From Puffinus mauretanicus (Eukaryota > Chordata > Aves > Procellariiformes > Procellariidae), in the NCBI GenBank assembly GCA_023333565.1, contig JAJKFH010000295.1:1964001-2028000 (forward strand): a stretch of DNA of 64,000 nt, given 5' to 3'. Position 1 is the first letter of the stretch; the number at the start of each line of letters is the position of its first letter. Shown here piece after piece: positions 1 through 11,500 of the stretch. A program made the position numbers and the translations under genes. The notes under the pieces are model-generated. The model saw only the letters and a program-made list of their open reading frames with translations. It was not told where the DNA came from and ran no database searches.

Positions 1-2560
1 AGTAGCAGTGGCATGTAAAAATTGTCCAAAAACCTGGATTAAATTGGAGTGGAGCAGCAGCTGACAAGGGATGTTCTAGGTGACTGCACCTGCAGCTATC
101 TGAATCTCGCCAACCTCCCTTTCCTAGGGAAGGCGATACAAGGTAATTGCCACTTACCCCAGGTCAGGAGACTGATTTCCTCCTTTGAACTTAATTTCTG
201 TTCTTCAACTTAATCTCACAAAATTAGAGTGAAAAAGTTATTTTCAGCAGCAATTTTTTCAGAGTATAGACTGAAAACACTAAGGAGATAGATACAGGGA
301 GCTGGAAAAAAAAAGACCTCATTGCAGAACCCCTTTTTTTTCCACAAACTAAATAGTATCTGAACTCTGGTTTTGCCAGTGCATTTGGAAAAGCTGGACG
401 GCCCATATTCGCTTAATCAAGTTATTCGCCTTTCTCTGCTGTAATCTTCAGTTTAGTTCCCCTTTGTGCAGTTAAGATTCCTGAAGGAACAATATACATT
501 TTCCAAAATTATTCATCATCAACGTCCTAGTTCTCACATTTATATTGCCAAGTGATTTGCAATTCATTTTCTGACATTTTTGGTTTACTTTGTTTTGGAC
601 TTCTGCTAAACAAAGCCTGCCAACAGCATTCCTCAGAAGGCTAATGAACTTGCTAGAATAGCAATCACTCTCTTAGAAACCTTTTGTGTATTTTTAATTT
701 GTATTGACTCTTTGAGAGATCCAGATAATTTAGCAAGTTTTGTGGCAGACATGAAGACAAATGCTCCTGCTGACTTTTACATTCAAAACAGCCATTAGTG
801 CACATTTGTTCAGGGCTGGAAGGGGTGACCCAAATAAAACAGACTAAACAGACCTCTTTTTCAGTGGAACCACAGTTAAAAACTTTGGCACGAGTCCCAA
901 AAGAGACTAAGACAATCACTGCATCATTTGTACAACAGGGAGTTTTTCAGAAAGTTGAAATTCATATTGTGTCTGTTATCCTATCTGATACCATCACGCT
1001 TTCCTTGGTTTTTTTTTTAACTTTCTAAATGGATTAAAGTAATAGCATTAATTAATCCAATAGAATTAATTTAAGCTAAACAATGTTATCTAGTTAGATA
1101 TAAATGGTACATAATATTACAGTACAAGCTATCATGATGGTGTATTTTCCCAATAACAGTTTAAATATTAATGCGCTAAACTTGCCTGTCTGTTGAATAG
1201 TTAGTCTAAGGCATAAAGGTACCGAGAAGTGTATCCTGTTACAGAAAATAATAACTAAGAAAAGGCAAACCTTATAGCAGATATTTTTAACGCTGGAATT
1301 TACCAGTAAATCAAACAGCAACAGGCCATTCATTCCCTATGAATGAACCCAGTGACTGCCTTCCAAAGATTAAATATACTATTGATTTCAGTACAGCCTG
1401 AAAATACAAGATGTTTTTAATAAATAATTTCTCATATTAGGCAACCCTTTGCTGCAGTTAGTGACCTTAACATCACTATTACTTTATTCATTTATACATC
1501 AAGAGACACTAAACCACAAATCATGTTGCTCAAGTTATACAAGCTGTATTCAGCATCTGTGAATATACAAGCTAGTCATCTGTGGAATTTTAGGAAAAAA
1601 TGGCATGCCTATTCATGAAGTATTTGACAAATAAATGGAAGTAATATGAGATAAAAAAGAAAAAGTCAAATATAAGCAGTATCGAGCTACACGTGTATGT
1701 CAGTCAGACTATTTGCTTGCTTATTACAAAGGAATGTAAGAGTAGTTAATGCTATTTAAAAAGGAAAAATGGCTGTGACTTCATCATATCACTGGATACC
1801 TTCAACGCATATACTTGTTCATGTATTCAGACTGCATTCAGAGGCATCCTGATACACTGTAATTAGTTTAGACTGGAAGCACCGAAGAGCTTGGGCTTCC
1901 AGGTGTGCCTGGATAAATCCACACAGAGATGTGCCCTGCCAGGTGAACTTGCCAACTCGGGTCCCTGCTAGCCTGGAGGTGTCCACGTATGCTCCATCCT
2001 GTTGATGACAAAAGCCTGCAACTGGTCCTTAAAGGATTTAAAAAACTATGGTAGGGCACAGTAAAATGAAAATCTGTAGTGTGTATGAATACTTGAACAT
2101 ACTTTTAAACTCAGAGAAGCTTATGAAGAAAGAAAACTTATAAAAGTGTTCATTCTGGACTTCTGCTGATGTTTTCCCTGCAATAAAAATATATCTTCTC
2201 TTTAAGTCTAAATGGGACAGAAGAGCATTACTGATTTGGAAATTACAATGCTTTTCTTTAGTTCTTATTAGAGTTTCATGAATACAGGAGAAACCAGTCT
2301 GCTGAAAGTCTTCCCTGATATGTTTTGACTTCAGTTGACACAATCCTTCAAAATGCGGTTTTGGAGTGACTGCAGACAGGTCTCTGTAACATGAATACCT
2401 AGAAGCTTCTGCCCTGTTTGGTCCCAAATATATGCTCCAACTTCCTTCACACGTTTCCACCAAAAGAAAGCAGGACAGGGCCTTTGCAGCATTTTCAGTT
2501 TCATAATACGTCCTATTTTGTATATAATCGTGTGTATATATATATCTGCATCCCAAGAAA
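1..2560. other. Gene-free AT-rich stretch
   Basis: All frames are broken by frequent stops and I recognise no gene or repeat family. It holds short poly-A and poly-T runs and ordinary AT-rich sequence. A TA dinucleotide tract lies at about 2520-2546, just before the CR1 element. The 3' half of a long minus-strand open frame (2038-2667) lies here; it is discussed in the findings. Confidence 0.6.
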
Positions 2561-2567
2561 AGAAACG

Positions 2568-2976
2568 AAGCTGGTGAAGGGTCTAGAGTACAAGCCTTAC
2601 GAGGAGCGGCTGAGGAACTGGGGTTGTTTAGCCCGGAGAAAAGGAGGCTGAGGGGAGACCTCATCACGTTCTACAACTACCTGAAAGGAGGTGTCCTCTC
2701 CCAAGTAACAAGCGATAGGATGAGAGGAAATGGCCTCAAGTTGCCAAGGGGGTTTTAAATTGGATATTAGGAAGAAATTCTTCACCAAAAGGTTGTCAAG
2801 TATTGGAACAGGCTGCCCAGGGAAGTGGTTGAGTCACCATCCCTGGAGGTATTTAAAAGACGGGTAGATGTGGTGCTTAGGAACATGGTTTAGTGGTGGA
2901 CTTGGCAGTGATAGGTTTATGGTTGGACTCGATGATCTTAAGGGTCTTTGCCAACTTAAATGATTCTATGATTCTA
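2568..2976 (+). mobile_element. CR1 LINE, 5'-truncated 3' end
   Basis: This is the 3' untranslated end of a chicken-repeat-1 (CR1) non-LTR retrotransposon. Recognisable CR1 blocks are GAGGAGCGGCTGAGG, the 'GTTTAGCCCGGAGAAAAGGAGGC' region near 2626, 'GGAACAGGCTGCCCAGGGAAG' near 2805, and the closing ATGATTCTATGATTCTA at 2960-2976. The last is the short-repeat 3' terminus that CR1 uses instead of a poly-A tail. About 20-30 bases after the 'CTGAAAGGAGGT' block (near 2690) appear deleted relative to the family pattern as I remember it. Like most CR1 copies it is heavily 5'-truncated, has no reverse transcriptase and cannot move. It is the best-preserved CR1 in the window, so probably the youngest here. 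Confidence 0.95.
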
Positions 2977-3110
2977 AGATTATACATGTATATATACTTA
3001 CACATACAAATATATATACATCTAAAATCCAGATATATATTTTAGTATAAATGTGTATATAGATATATGGAAATATATGATATGACACAGACATGTACAT
3101 ATATTTTTAT
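2977..3110. repeat. TA/CA-rich simple sequence after CR1
   Basis: Irregular (TA)n, (TATACA)n and ATATAT blocks run from the CR1 3' terminus. With the TA tract at about 2520-2546, the CR1 lies inside TA-rich DNA. This could be the original insertion site or later microsatellite growth from the CR1 tail. Confidence 0.7.
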
Positions 3111-6100
3111 TTGACCTTGATGAATATATAACACTCTTCCAGATATTACACATATTTTTTCCATGTAAAATCAAATCCTTACTCTAACTAAACCTGTCTA
3201 AAACCCAGCAGGCACTTGTAGAAGTACCCTCTCTTTTCATATAAAATAAATGTGCCATGTACTATTCACAAATAAACAACTGCTTCCTGGATACATCACT
3301 ATCAGAAACTAAGGTTAGGTATTTTAGAGTCGAACAGGGAAGTAAAATTTGGATACATGATGCTAATATCAAGGTTAAACTGTCATATCAAATACAGATA
3401 AATCAAGATTAAGGAGCACCTTTCTTCTTGTCCTGAATAATAAATTAATATCAACATCTTTATGTGCTTTGTAATATAGATTTCTATAAAACTGCCCTTC
3501 AAAACAGGTTCTTAAATCTATGTGCTAGCATAAAATGAAGCTTTTCATATCATCTGTTATCTTGTTTTGGGATAAAGAAAATTCACTCATGTATTTAAAC
3601 CAAGATGATATTCATGGACAACTTCTGCTGTGTGAAAATGGGATAAGTGCACTGAAATGTTTTCAGGCAAGAAGCCAACAATCTCCATGCGTTATACAGA
3701 AGTGGCAGAGTGATTTTTTTAAGTCACACCTGCTTTAGATGAAAGAAATTGAATTCTAACTCCATAACTGTCAAGCATCACCGCAAATAATAGAGCCTAA
3801 GCCGAATCATTTCAGCAATATAGCTATTTTCCTGTTGAAGCGATGGAGCAGAAATCAGCCATAGCTAGATGATATCACTTTATGTGCATGCTTTGGAAAC
3901 AGTTCCATTCATCATTTCACTGCTTAATCCCTTTCAAAAACATGTTCTTCATTCCCTGGTTAATAAAAACTTTGGTTACCTAAGTCAAAATTGTGAAAAA
4001 AAAGTGGATTGTGATTTTGCCATAATTGCATAAAAATTCCAAAGAAAATACAATAACTACAATAAATCATTTGAACACTTGCACATAATATTTCTTACAT
4101 GACATCACATGCATGAGGCTGTTTCTTCTATAGTCCCTTAAGCAGCTGAATCCTCATTTCTTTTTTGCAGCTCCCAACAGGATGAAGATTACAGCAGGAC
4201 AATGAAGACAATCATTTGGGTATTGATAATCTGGCACTGAGCATGTTTTTCATTTCAGAAGATAGAGTGTGAAGAAATTGCTAGTTCTCTCCCTTTTACC
4301 CTCATATAATCACACAGAAGAATAATAATAAAAAAACCTCGTTCTCATACGTCAATAAACGTACATTTACTTTCAAACCTGTCTATGGCAAGGCTCAAAT
4401 TCATGATCCGTGGCTGTAGTGACACCATCACAAAGACTGCTCCTGACAACAACAAGATTTTAAAATGGTACAGACCATTTTATAAAGATTTTTAGTGCCA
4501 TGTTATTCTGCTTTCATTAAAATTTGAAGGCACAGATAAATTTCCTCATTTCTTCCCATTTTTTTTAAACAGGCGTGTTTACCCACAGTCTAGAGAAAAG
4601 TGAATAAATAAGATCCTGCTTCTACTGAGAAATTTCAGTGACCACCAAAGGAAAGACCTCAGTAATGTTTAACTAACACTAGCTCCAGCCTGTAGTGTCT
4701 CTCTGCTGAGTAACTGCTAAAGCCAAATGCTTTAGTTTTCTAAGTTGCTAATGTGTCAGCATTTATTTGTGGAGGTATCAATGCAGTACCTGGTGAAATG
4801 CTGGGTTTTAGTTGCCTCTCCACCTGAGTTCTCCTTTGCCCTCTGTAATGGCTACACATTGCTCCCGGGCAAGTCAACGGCTGACGTGCTAAGGAGACAC
4901 AAGGCCCCACGTAGCCATACAGCCTTCATCCCTGGAAGCATCTTAGAAAACTAGCTTTCTAATCATACAGTAGGGACTTAGTGAAATACTGGAAAATCTA
5001 GGTGCTCTCAGAAATTTGTATCTTAATCTGAAAATTCAGATTTACAGAAATCTACCATTGGCTCATCTGCCAGTGGCCAAAAGACAAGCCGCGTGTTTCG
5101 TCGCAGGCAGCGGTACTGCCATGGGATGGGATGGAGCAGTGGCAGGAAACCTGGGCGGAGGAGAGGGGAGTGCGAGGAAGGGAATAAGGAAACCAATTAT
5201 AAATTCACTTGGAAAAAAGGAGTTTTAAACTATCACCTTGGACAACTCGGGTTCAGTAAGGTAAATCCTTAAGGGCATTCACGCTTTCCTTTCGTTTGTT
5301 TCATTGGAAGATTCAGAGCAACTATAGATCAAAATCTCGGTGCCTTGATGGAGGAAGACAGAAGTTTTGACATTCCCTCTCTCTTCCAGAAGCAACTTAG
5401 GGGAACAATGATACAAGTAAGGATTTTTTGATTGAACCTTCAGGGCTGCAACAGTAACTAGATGTAAGATTTGATCTGACCCTTACTGTCAATGTATAAG
5501 AATAAAAAGTACTGACTGTGAGACCTTTGAATACTGCAAATTAAGTGTTTAAAAAAGCTTGGAAAAACTGTCGGTACTACAACGCACAGAAACATTCCTC
5601 CTCCTTTTTGCCCAGCTCCCAATAGTAGCATTTTTTCCCCACATCTAACTAATGTAGCAAAATGCTTTTAAATGTATCCGTTCTGTTTTCCAATAAATGA
5701 TTCTCTATTCTTTATTTCTGAAGTTTCGCCTTTCATCTTATGTTATGAACTCCTCCAATGTAAATAGAATCCCAAATGCAAAAGATTAAAAAAGCAAATT
5801 ACGCTTGCCACTCCTTGCAAGTTTCCTACAAACACTTAGACAAAGGACCAGACTTCAAAAACATTTGCTATATTTTACTAATACATACTGATCTAGATCA
5901 CAGTTAGCAATGTTAATATGAAGTTAAGTTTTTAGCATTTGCTTTAACAGTTCCAGGAAGACATTAATACTGAAACAGAACATTGGCACCAGGTGAATAT
6001 CTACAAGATTAAATTTAGGGTGGCAATTACACTTTTCTTGAAGCACAGCCCCAATCAATAAAAAAGATTTCTATTACGTTGCCTCCATAATGTCTACAAG

Positions 6101-8370
6101 AGACACTGCTAATGAACAAAACTCCTTGCCAAGGTTGGATTTGAAAACCTAAAATGGCTTTCATCGCCTTGCAGCTTCTCACTGTATTTCTAGAAGTGAC
6201 TATTTGAGACAATATACACCCCATCTATTTTTAGACAATTAGAAAATTATTTTGCATCATTGAGGATAGTTCATGTGTGGTTATAAAAAGAAACAACTGC
6301 TAATAAATAGCAACGCTCAGCTTCCAGTATCTGATATCAAGCTGTAGGTAACCTACAGTTACTGTAGTTTCATAGATCATGTCAGTGTAACACTTCTTTT
6401 CTTGAGGATGAATTCAACACTGTTCCTTTTCTCCCAGCCACTTCAGCACTTAACTGATTTTCTTCCCTTGACTGTTCAATACACTTGGCTGAAAAGTCAC
6501 TAGATATGGTGGTGACTATATGCTCAGCTTGTGTTTTAAACAAGATATAGAATAATGTAAGAGAAAAATTATTCTCTAGAATTTCATAGGTGTTTTACAC
6601 CTTGTTGAAAAATACCCAGTAGGGACTTTTTCTTGCAAATACAAGGTCTTATTTTTCTAAATCTGGTCTTATACTTATAATCCACCTCTTCTACTTGTTA
6701 TTTGTCCAAAAAGACTGCAAGGAGCTTAAGGCAGGAGTCAGTCTTACTAATTGCACTCTACGAAAAAAATGTACCAGCTCCGCATAGTTACTTGAAGTTA
6801 AAAGTTCTTTAGTTCTAACTTCTAATTGTCATTATGACTTCCAAAACTCTTTGTTTGCTGAGGACTTATTTCAAAATCCTATCAAAACCCCAAATAAATT
6901 GGGCACAACGTATCATGATCTCTTGTTATGGGAATAGCAAACAGAACCACTAGGCAGAAGGGGGAGTATTTGGGGTTTTTGCTTAATGTAAACCTTTTTA
7001 AGAGCACAATCATTGCCAGATTTAACTCATCCATGGCTTATAATATTCATTCATGTGGATGTTTAAACATTAAGTCCCTGGCTGTATTCTTTTTGAATTT
7101 TCTTTTTTTTTTGTGTTGTTTTCAAGAGAAAAGATGACACTAACATTTTTTCTGCCTAGAAAGCAGGAGACTGCAGTAAGTAGGAAGTAGTTCATTTTTG
7201 TGCCTACTCTCTACCATTATTAACCTTTGCCAAAAAGATGGGGCAGGTTATATGCTTCATTGCATGTACGTATATATGCACATACATGTGTTTCTCCATA
7301 GTACATTAGCTGAAAAGCTCCTAGAAAATTGCTATGAAGCAAAGAAAATGCTTTTAATGGAAAAAACACCATGCTATTCGGTATTCCAGCAGGAAAAATA
7401 CCATTTTCTTTTCATTTAAAAAGGGCTTTTTGCTCTAATGTTAGGAAGTGCAATGTAAGTTGAAAGAAGTGCATGTACTCCCTGCAGAATGGGTAGTTAA
7501 ATACAATGTCTTAGCTCCCTTTAGAATGAGCAGAGTTTTGCTCCAGAAACGTACGGCTTTTGGTGGCCTGCAGATGTCATTCCTTGGTTTACCCATAAAC
7601 AAGCACAGCAGCAGCGCAACAGCAGAAGCCACTAATCCTGTCCGAGGGAGACCACCCACAGGGGAAGAGAAGCGTGATCTGGTCTCTATGTGTATTTAAC
7701 GCTCAGCCTTCCTGCCAGAAAACCCTGTTCCACACGGGTCACTGAAAAAACAGCAGATGATGGATTGAAATGAGTACATTTTGGGGCTCAATTCAAGCTG
7801 ATGACATATTAAGAGGGTCTGCCAACTCATATATCATGTCCCAAATGAAAAAGACTTTACAATACTCCATATGCATAAATAAATACAAATAGAATTATGC
7901 ATAAAATTGTTTTCAGTTTAAATTATTTAACTACAAAAGCTGTAGAGCATGACATGCTCTGTGGGCCTAATACTACATCTTTATGCTCAATTAATTTTTT
8001 AACATTAATATCCGTTGGAGAAGGAGCAGGACATACCAGAATATATGGGGTATGCATAACAGTATGTACCTCTAAGATTACCATTTATACTTCGGCAAAC
8101 TAATTCATACATGGGAGCTCTGGGTAGGAGCTGCCACATCCAAAATTAACGTTCATTATTCAGAACAAGTTTTTGTTGTGCTTGAGAACGGGAGCTCTGG
8201 ATCGATCCCCTGGGCACCTGCAAGGCAGGTGTAGAAAGGAAGAAGGTCTCAGCCTTACAAGACGCAGACAGACATTACTCTCTCTTCTACATTGCTTCCT
8301 ATTTGTATCAGCTGAGATTTGGGAGATTTGACATTAGCCAGTTTGGCTTAGGAAGAGGAATACGTGGATG
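3111..8370. other. Gene-free stretch with isolated signals
   Basis: No gene or clear repeat is recognised. Isolated signals are a strong acceptor-like tract TTCTTTTTTGCAG ending at 4170, and a 17-base near-palindrome at 6342-6358 (8-base arms CTGTAGGT and ACCTACAG around a single A). There is also a short purine/GC-rich patch near 5120-5185. Open frames here (up to about 83 codons) are of lengths expected by chance in 64 kb. Confidence 0.5.
6342..6358. repeat. 17-base near-perfect palindrome
   Basis: CTGTAGGT and ACCTACAG are exact reverse complements separated by one A. It is too short for a transposon terminal repeat and could be a dimeric protein-binding site or chance. Nothing around it identifies a factor. 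Confidence 0.3.
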
Positions 8371-8530
8371 CACTGTGCGATTTATTTATATGGGCTCCAA
8401 GCCCTGCACTGTGAACAGAGGCGGGTAAGCGGCCGCGCGGGAGCTCCTCCTGCAGCGGTGAAGTCAGGCTCCTGCGGCACAGCCCACGCCTGTCTTCCCT
8501 CGGTGCCTGCCTCCCCGCCTCCCTGATCCA
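8370..8530. promoter_or_regulatory. CpG-rich patch with NotI-type GCGGCCGC
   Basis: Roughly 160 bases carry about eleven CpG dinucleotides, in a neighbourhood that is otherwise AT-rich and poor in CpG. The core contains GCGGCCGCGCGGG (from about 8429), and the segment GAGGCGG/GTAAGCG just before it matches a 5' splice-site consensus. CpG clusters that escape decay usually mean an unmethylated promoter or enhancer in germ cells. A promoter plus a non-coding first exon ending near 8423 would fit, but no TATA box or conserved coding start is visible. It may equally be a GC-rich relic of a repeat I do not recognise. Confidence 0.25.
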
Positions 8531-11500
8531 AGAGGATGTGTTCTGCCCCTGTGCTCCTAAACTAAGGCACAAATCATCCAGCAGTGCCTTTCTTTTCTGC
8601 CTCTGCCTGAGTCACAGGCAACTCAGTTCCAAATTAGACATGTTAGTTGAGCTCTTCAGAGTTCAAAGAATTACTTCCTTCTCTCTCTCTTCTGTGCCAG
8701 AGCCAGTTCTGTTATTACCTTCCCATTTGATAGAGAACTCAACACCTCCCAAACTCTGCCACGAGCCTGGCTCAGAGAAGCCCCTCTATTAAAATTGACT
8801 AAAAAATGGAAAGTGCTTCCGAGGAAAAACCCGAACTAGACAAATTCTCAGTCTGCCCCTGAAAGAACTTTTATCCTAATGATCATAATTTTGTCAAAAA
8901 TTTTTGTACTAACTTTACTCTCGAAATTTTACTCTTCTGTCATGATAGTGTTCCTGATGGGATCAGCCAATTTCCCAGCTGATTTCTCTGGTACCTGGTT
9001 AAGACTTTTTTTTCCACCCTATTTAGAAGTAATTTCAAGCTAGACATGTAACTTTCTGGCATTTGTACTGTAACAGGAAGGTGGGAATAACTTGTGATAA
9101 GTTTACTGAAAGAATACAGAGGCTTTTAATCAGTTTGCCTTAGAGCCACGGGAAGCAAGAAACATACTCCTGGTCTGCTCTTAAGTCCCCCGCCTTTTTC
9201 CTTTCTTTTTTTCCCCAAAGCAGCTTTCGGCATGCATTACCCACGACTGATTTATTAGATTGTTAGTGCTGTCAGAGTCCATGTCAGGTATAAGACAGAT
9301 TTTTCATAAGGGTGCAGCAAAACTAGATTACCCTATTTGAAAGCTGCATGCCTTTTCTATACTCTGTGCCAAGCTTCTGATAGTCAACAAAGAGTTTGTT
9401 GCTAACATGGATGTCTCAGAGAAAGAAGATCCAAGTTTTTGTGATCATCAAGCCTGTTTATTTCACATTTTAACTAAATCTGGGGTACCGAAAAAAGTTT
9501 CAATGGGCACAAAATGAAGCAGCCTATCCGTTTAATACCACAAGCCACTATCATCCTAATATGTTCATTTGCCCTTTAATACAGACACAATTTCAAAATC
9601 TTCCTCCTGCTATTAAAACACTTTTAAAAGCTTATGCCCTTATAAACCAAGCAATCATTTTCTCCTCGACAGCTACAACTTGCCATTACTTTACAAGACC
9701 AAATTACTGAAGAAGACCGGAGGTTCATGAAGGCAAGTGACATGAAGAAGTGGCAGAGATTTCCTGCAGGAGATAGAAATGACCAAAGCACTATTCACAC
9801 ACAAAATGAAATTCAAACCTGGCTTTATTCTCTATTTCTTCACACATAACAAGTACTATTTTTGCAACTTCTACTTGGAAACATCTGAGAATAAAGATAC
9901 AAGTCAAGACATAAGCAATGAGCTAAACAGAATTGTTTTAAAGACCGTGGCTAGGAAGATCAAGATGGAAAAACATCAGTTATTGAAATTATGCACGGTT
10001 GAGGGCTACTGTAAATAAAACAATGTAATAAATAGGGTGGTATCTGAACAAGGCAAAAGCACAGAGATTAATACTGACATAAAGTTATATAGATATCACA
10101 AAGTAAGCCCAGAATATTGATTTCCCTTTCCTTAAAAAAACAGAATAGGAGGAGAGGAATGAATCCAAAATAAACAAAAGAAAGCCAGGCTCAGTCTCAA
10201 GGTAGCAAAAGGTGGGAGTGAATTTTTGAGTCACTAGTTCTGAAAAAAATCAGAAAAGAATCTGAGCAAGGTTATGGCAGCAGTAGAAAGGAGCTGGGGG
10301 AGGGGGCGGATAGGATCTAAATTAGTAGCTATTACACTAGAGACTGCCTGGATTAAAAAAGAAAGATTAAGAAAGTTTACATAAAATAATAGGAAATTAT
10401 TATGGACCTATAAAGTGGATTACAGTCTAAAACAGAAAATGTTTACGCGTGAACAGAAATCTCTTTAAAAGGTTAAAACATTAATCATGAAGGGGCTGCA
10501 TATATGCTGATCTTAAACTGAGGGAATCTATCAGTGTAAATGCTTATAAAATCTGTATAATCATGGTACCTGTTGTGTTGTTAAATAATTGAGAGAATCA
10601 AACTCAAATCCAGTGAGTTAACTTGATATAATTGATCTGTAGATGCTAAACACACCGTTTTGCAGGAAGTACACAAATCCACTGTTCATGTCTTTATTTT
10701 TGGAAATGTTACTGGTTAGGCAGAAGAGAACCGCACTTGTATAAACCAAGGCTTCCACACAAAAATAAACTAGTACTGAAAAGGGCCTCGAGGGGACGTT
10801 AAATTGTTCTTCCACCTCAAACATTCCTGGAACTATTCACAAAGCAGAATGTACTGGAATAAGGAAAATGGATTTTCTACTGAGCTGTGACAGGTCAGTC
10901 ATCAGAACAGAAAGATGGGATTTGAACAGGGACTTGAAAGCAAGTTTTCAAAGTCTGAGTCCCGAGATGTGTATCATATGAATAAATGATTTCTTACAAT
11001 CTATACACAAGAACTGGACAAATGAAACACACCTGTGAAATGAAGAAATCAGATGAAACAAGGCAAGGGACCTTCCACAGGTCTGACAAGATGCTTCTGC
11101 CAGATCCAGCCATCTCTCCACTGCCAATGGCCATGAGCCGACGAGATCCACCAAGAGACCAAGGAGGAGGCAGATGGGGAGGCTTCCACGGCCTGAGTGG
11201 GCAGATGGAAGAGAAGCAATTTCCAGTGAGGTCAAGAGGAGAGCAGAGGCAGCAGCGGCTATGCTTACACAGCTTTCTGGAGCCTGTGGTTTTCCTAGTA
11301 GCCAGTTCTACCAAGCCAGACCAAGCCTATTCCAACACAACCTTAGGGCAAAGAGCTGAATACAAAATTCTGAAGTCCCAGACCGATGTTCTTACAATAA
11401 CGCCATCTTTCTTTTCTAAAGACACAGACTTTAATTTGGTCTTGCTAATTTAAAAAAAAAAAGAGCCTATTATATCAAAGAAGTAATATTGAACACTACC

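Noticed and set aside
10986..11453. 155-codon plus-strand frame
   Set aside because: No domain, a competing 106-codon minus frame, and composition typical of chance purine-rich DNA.
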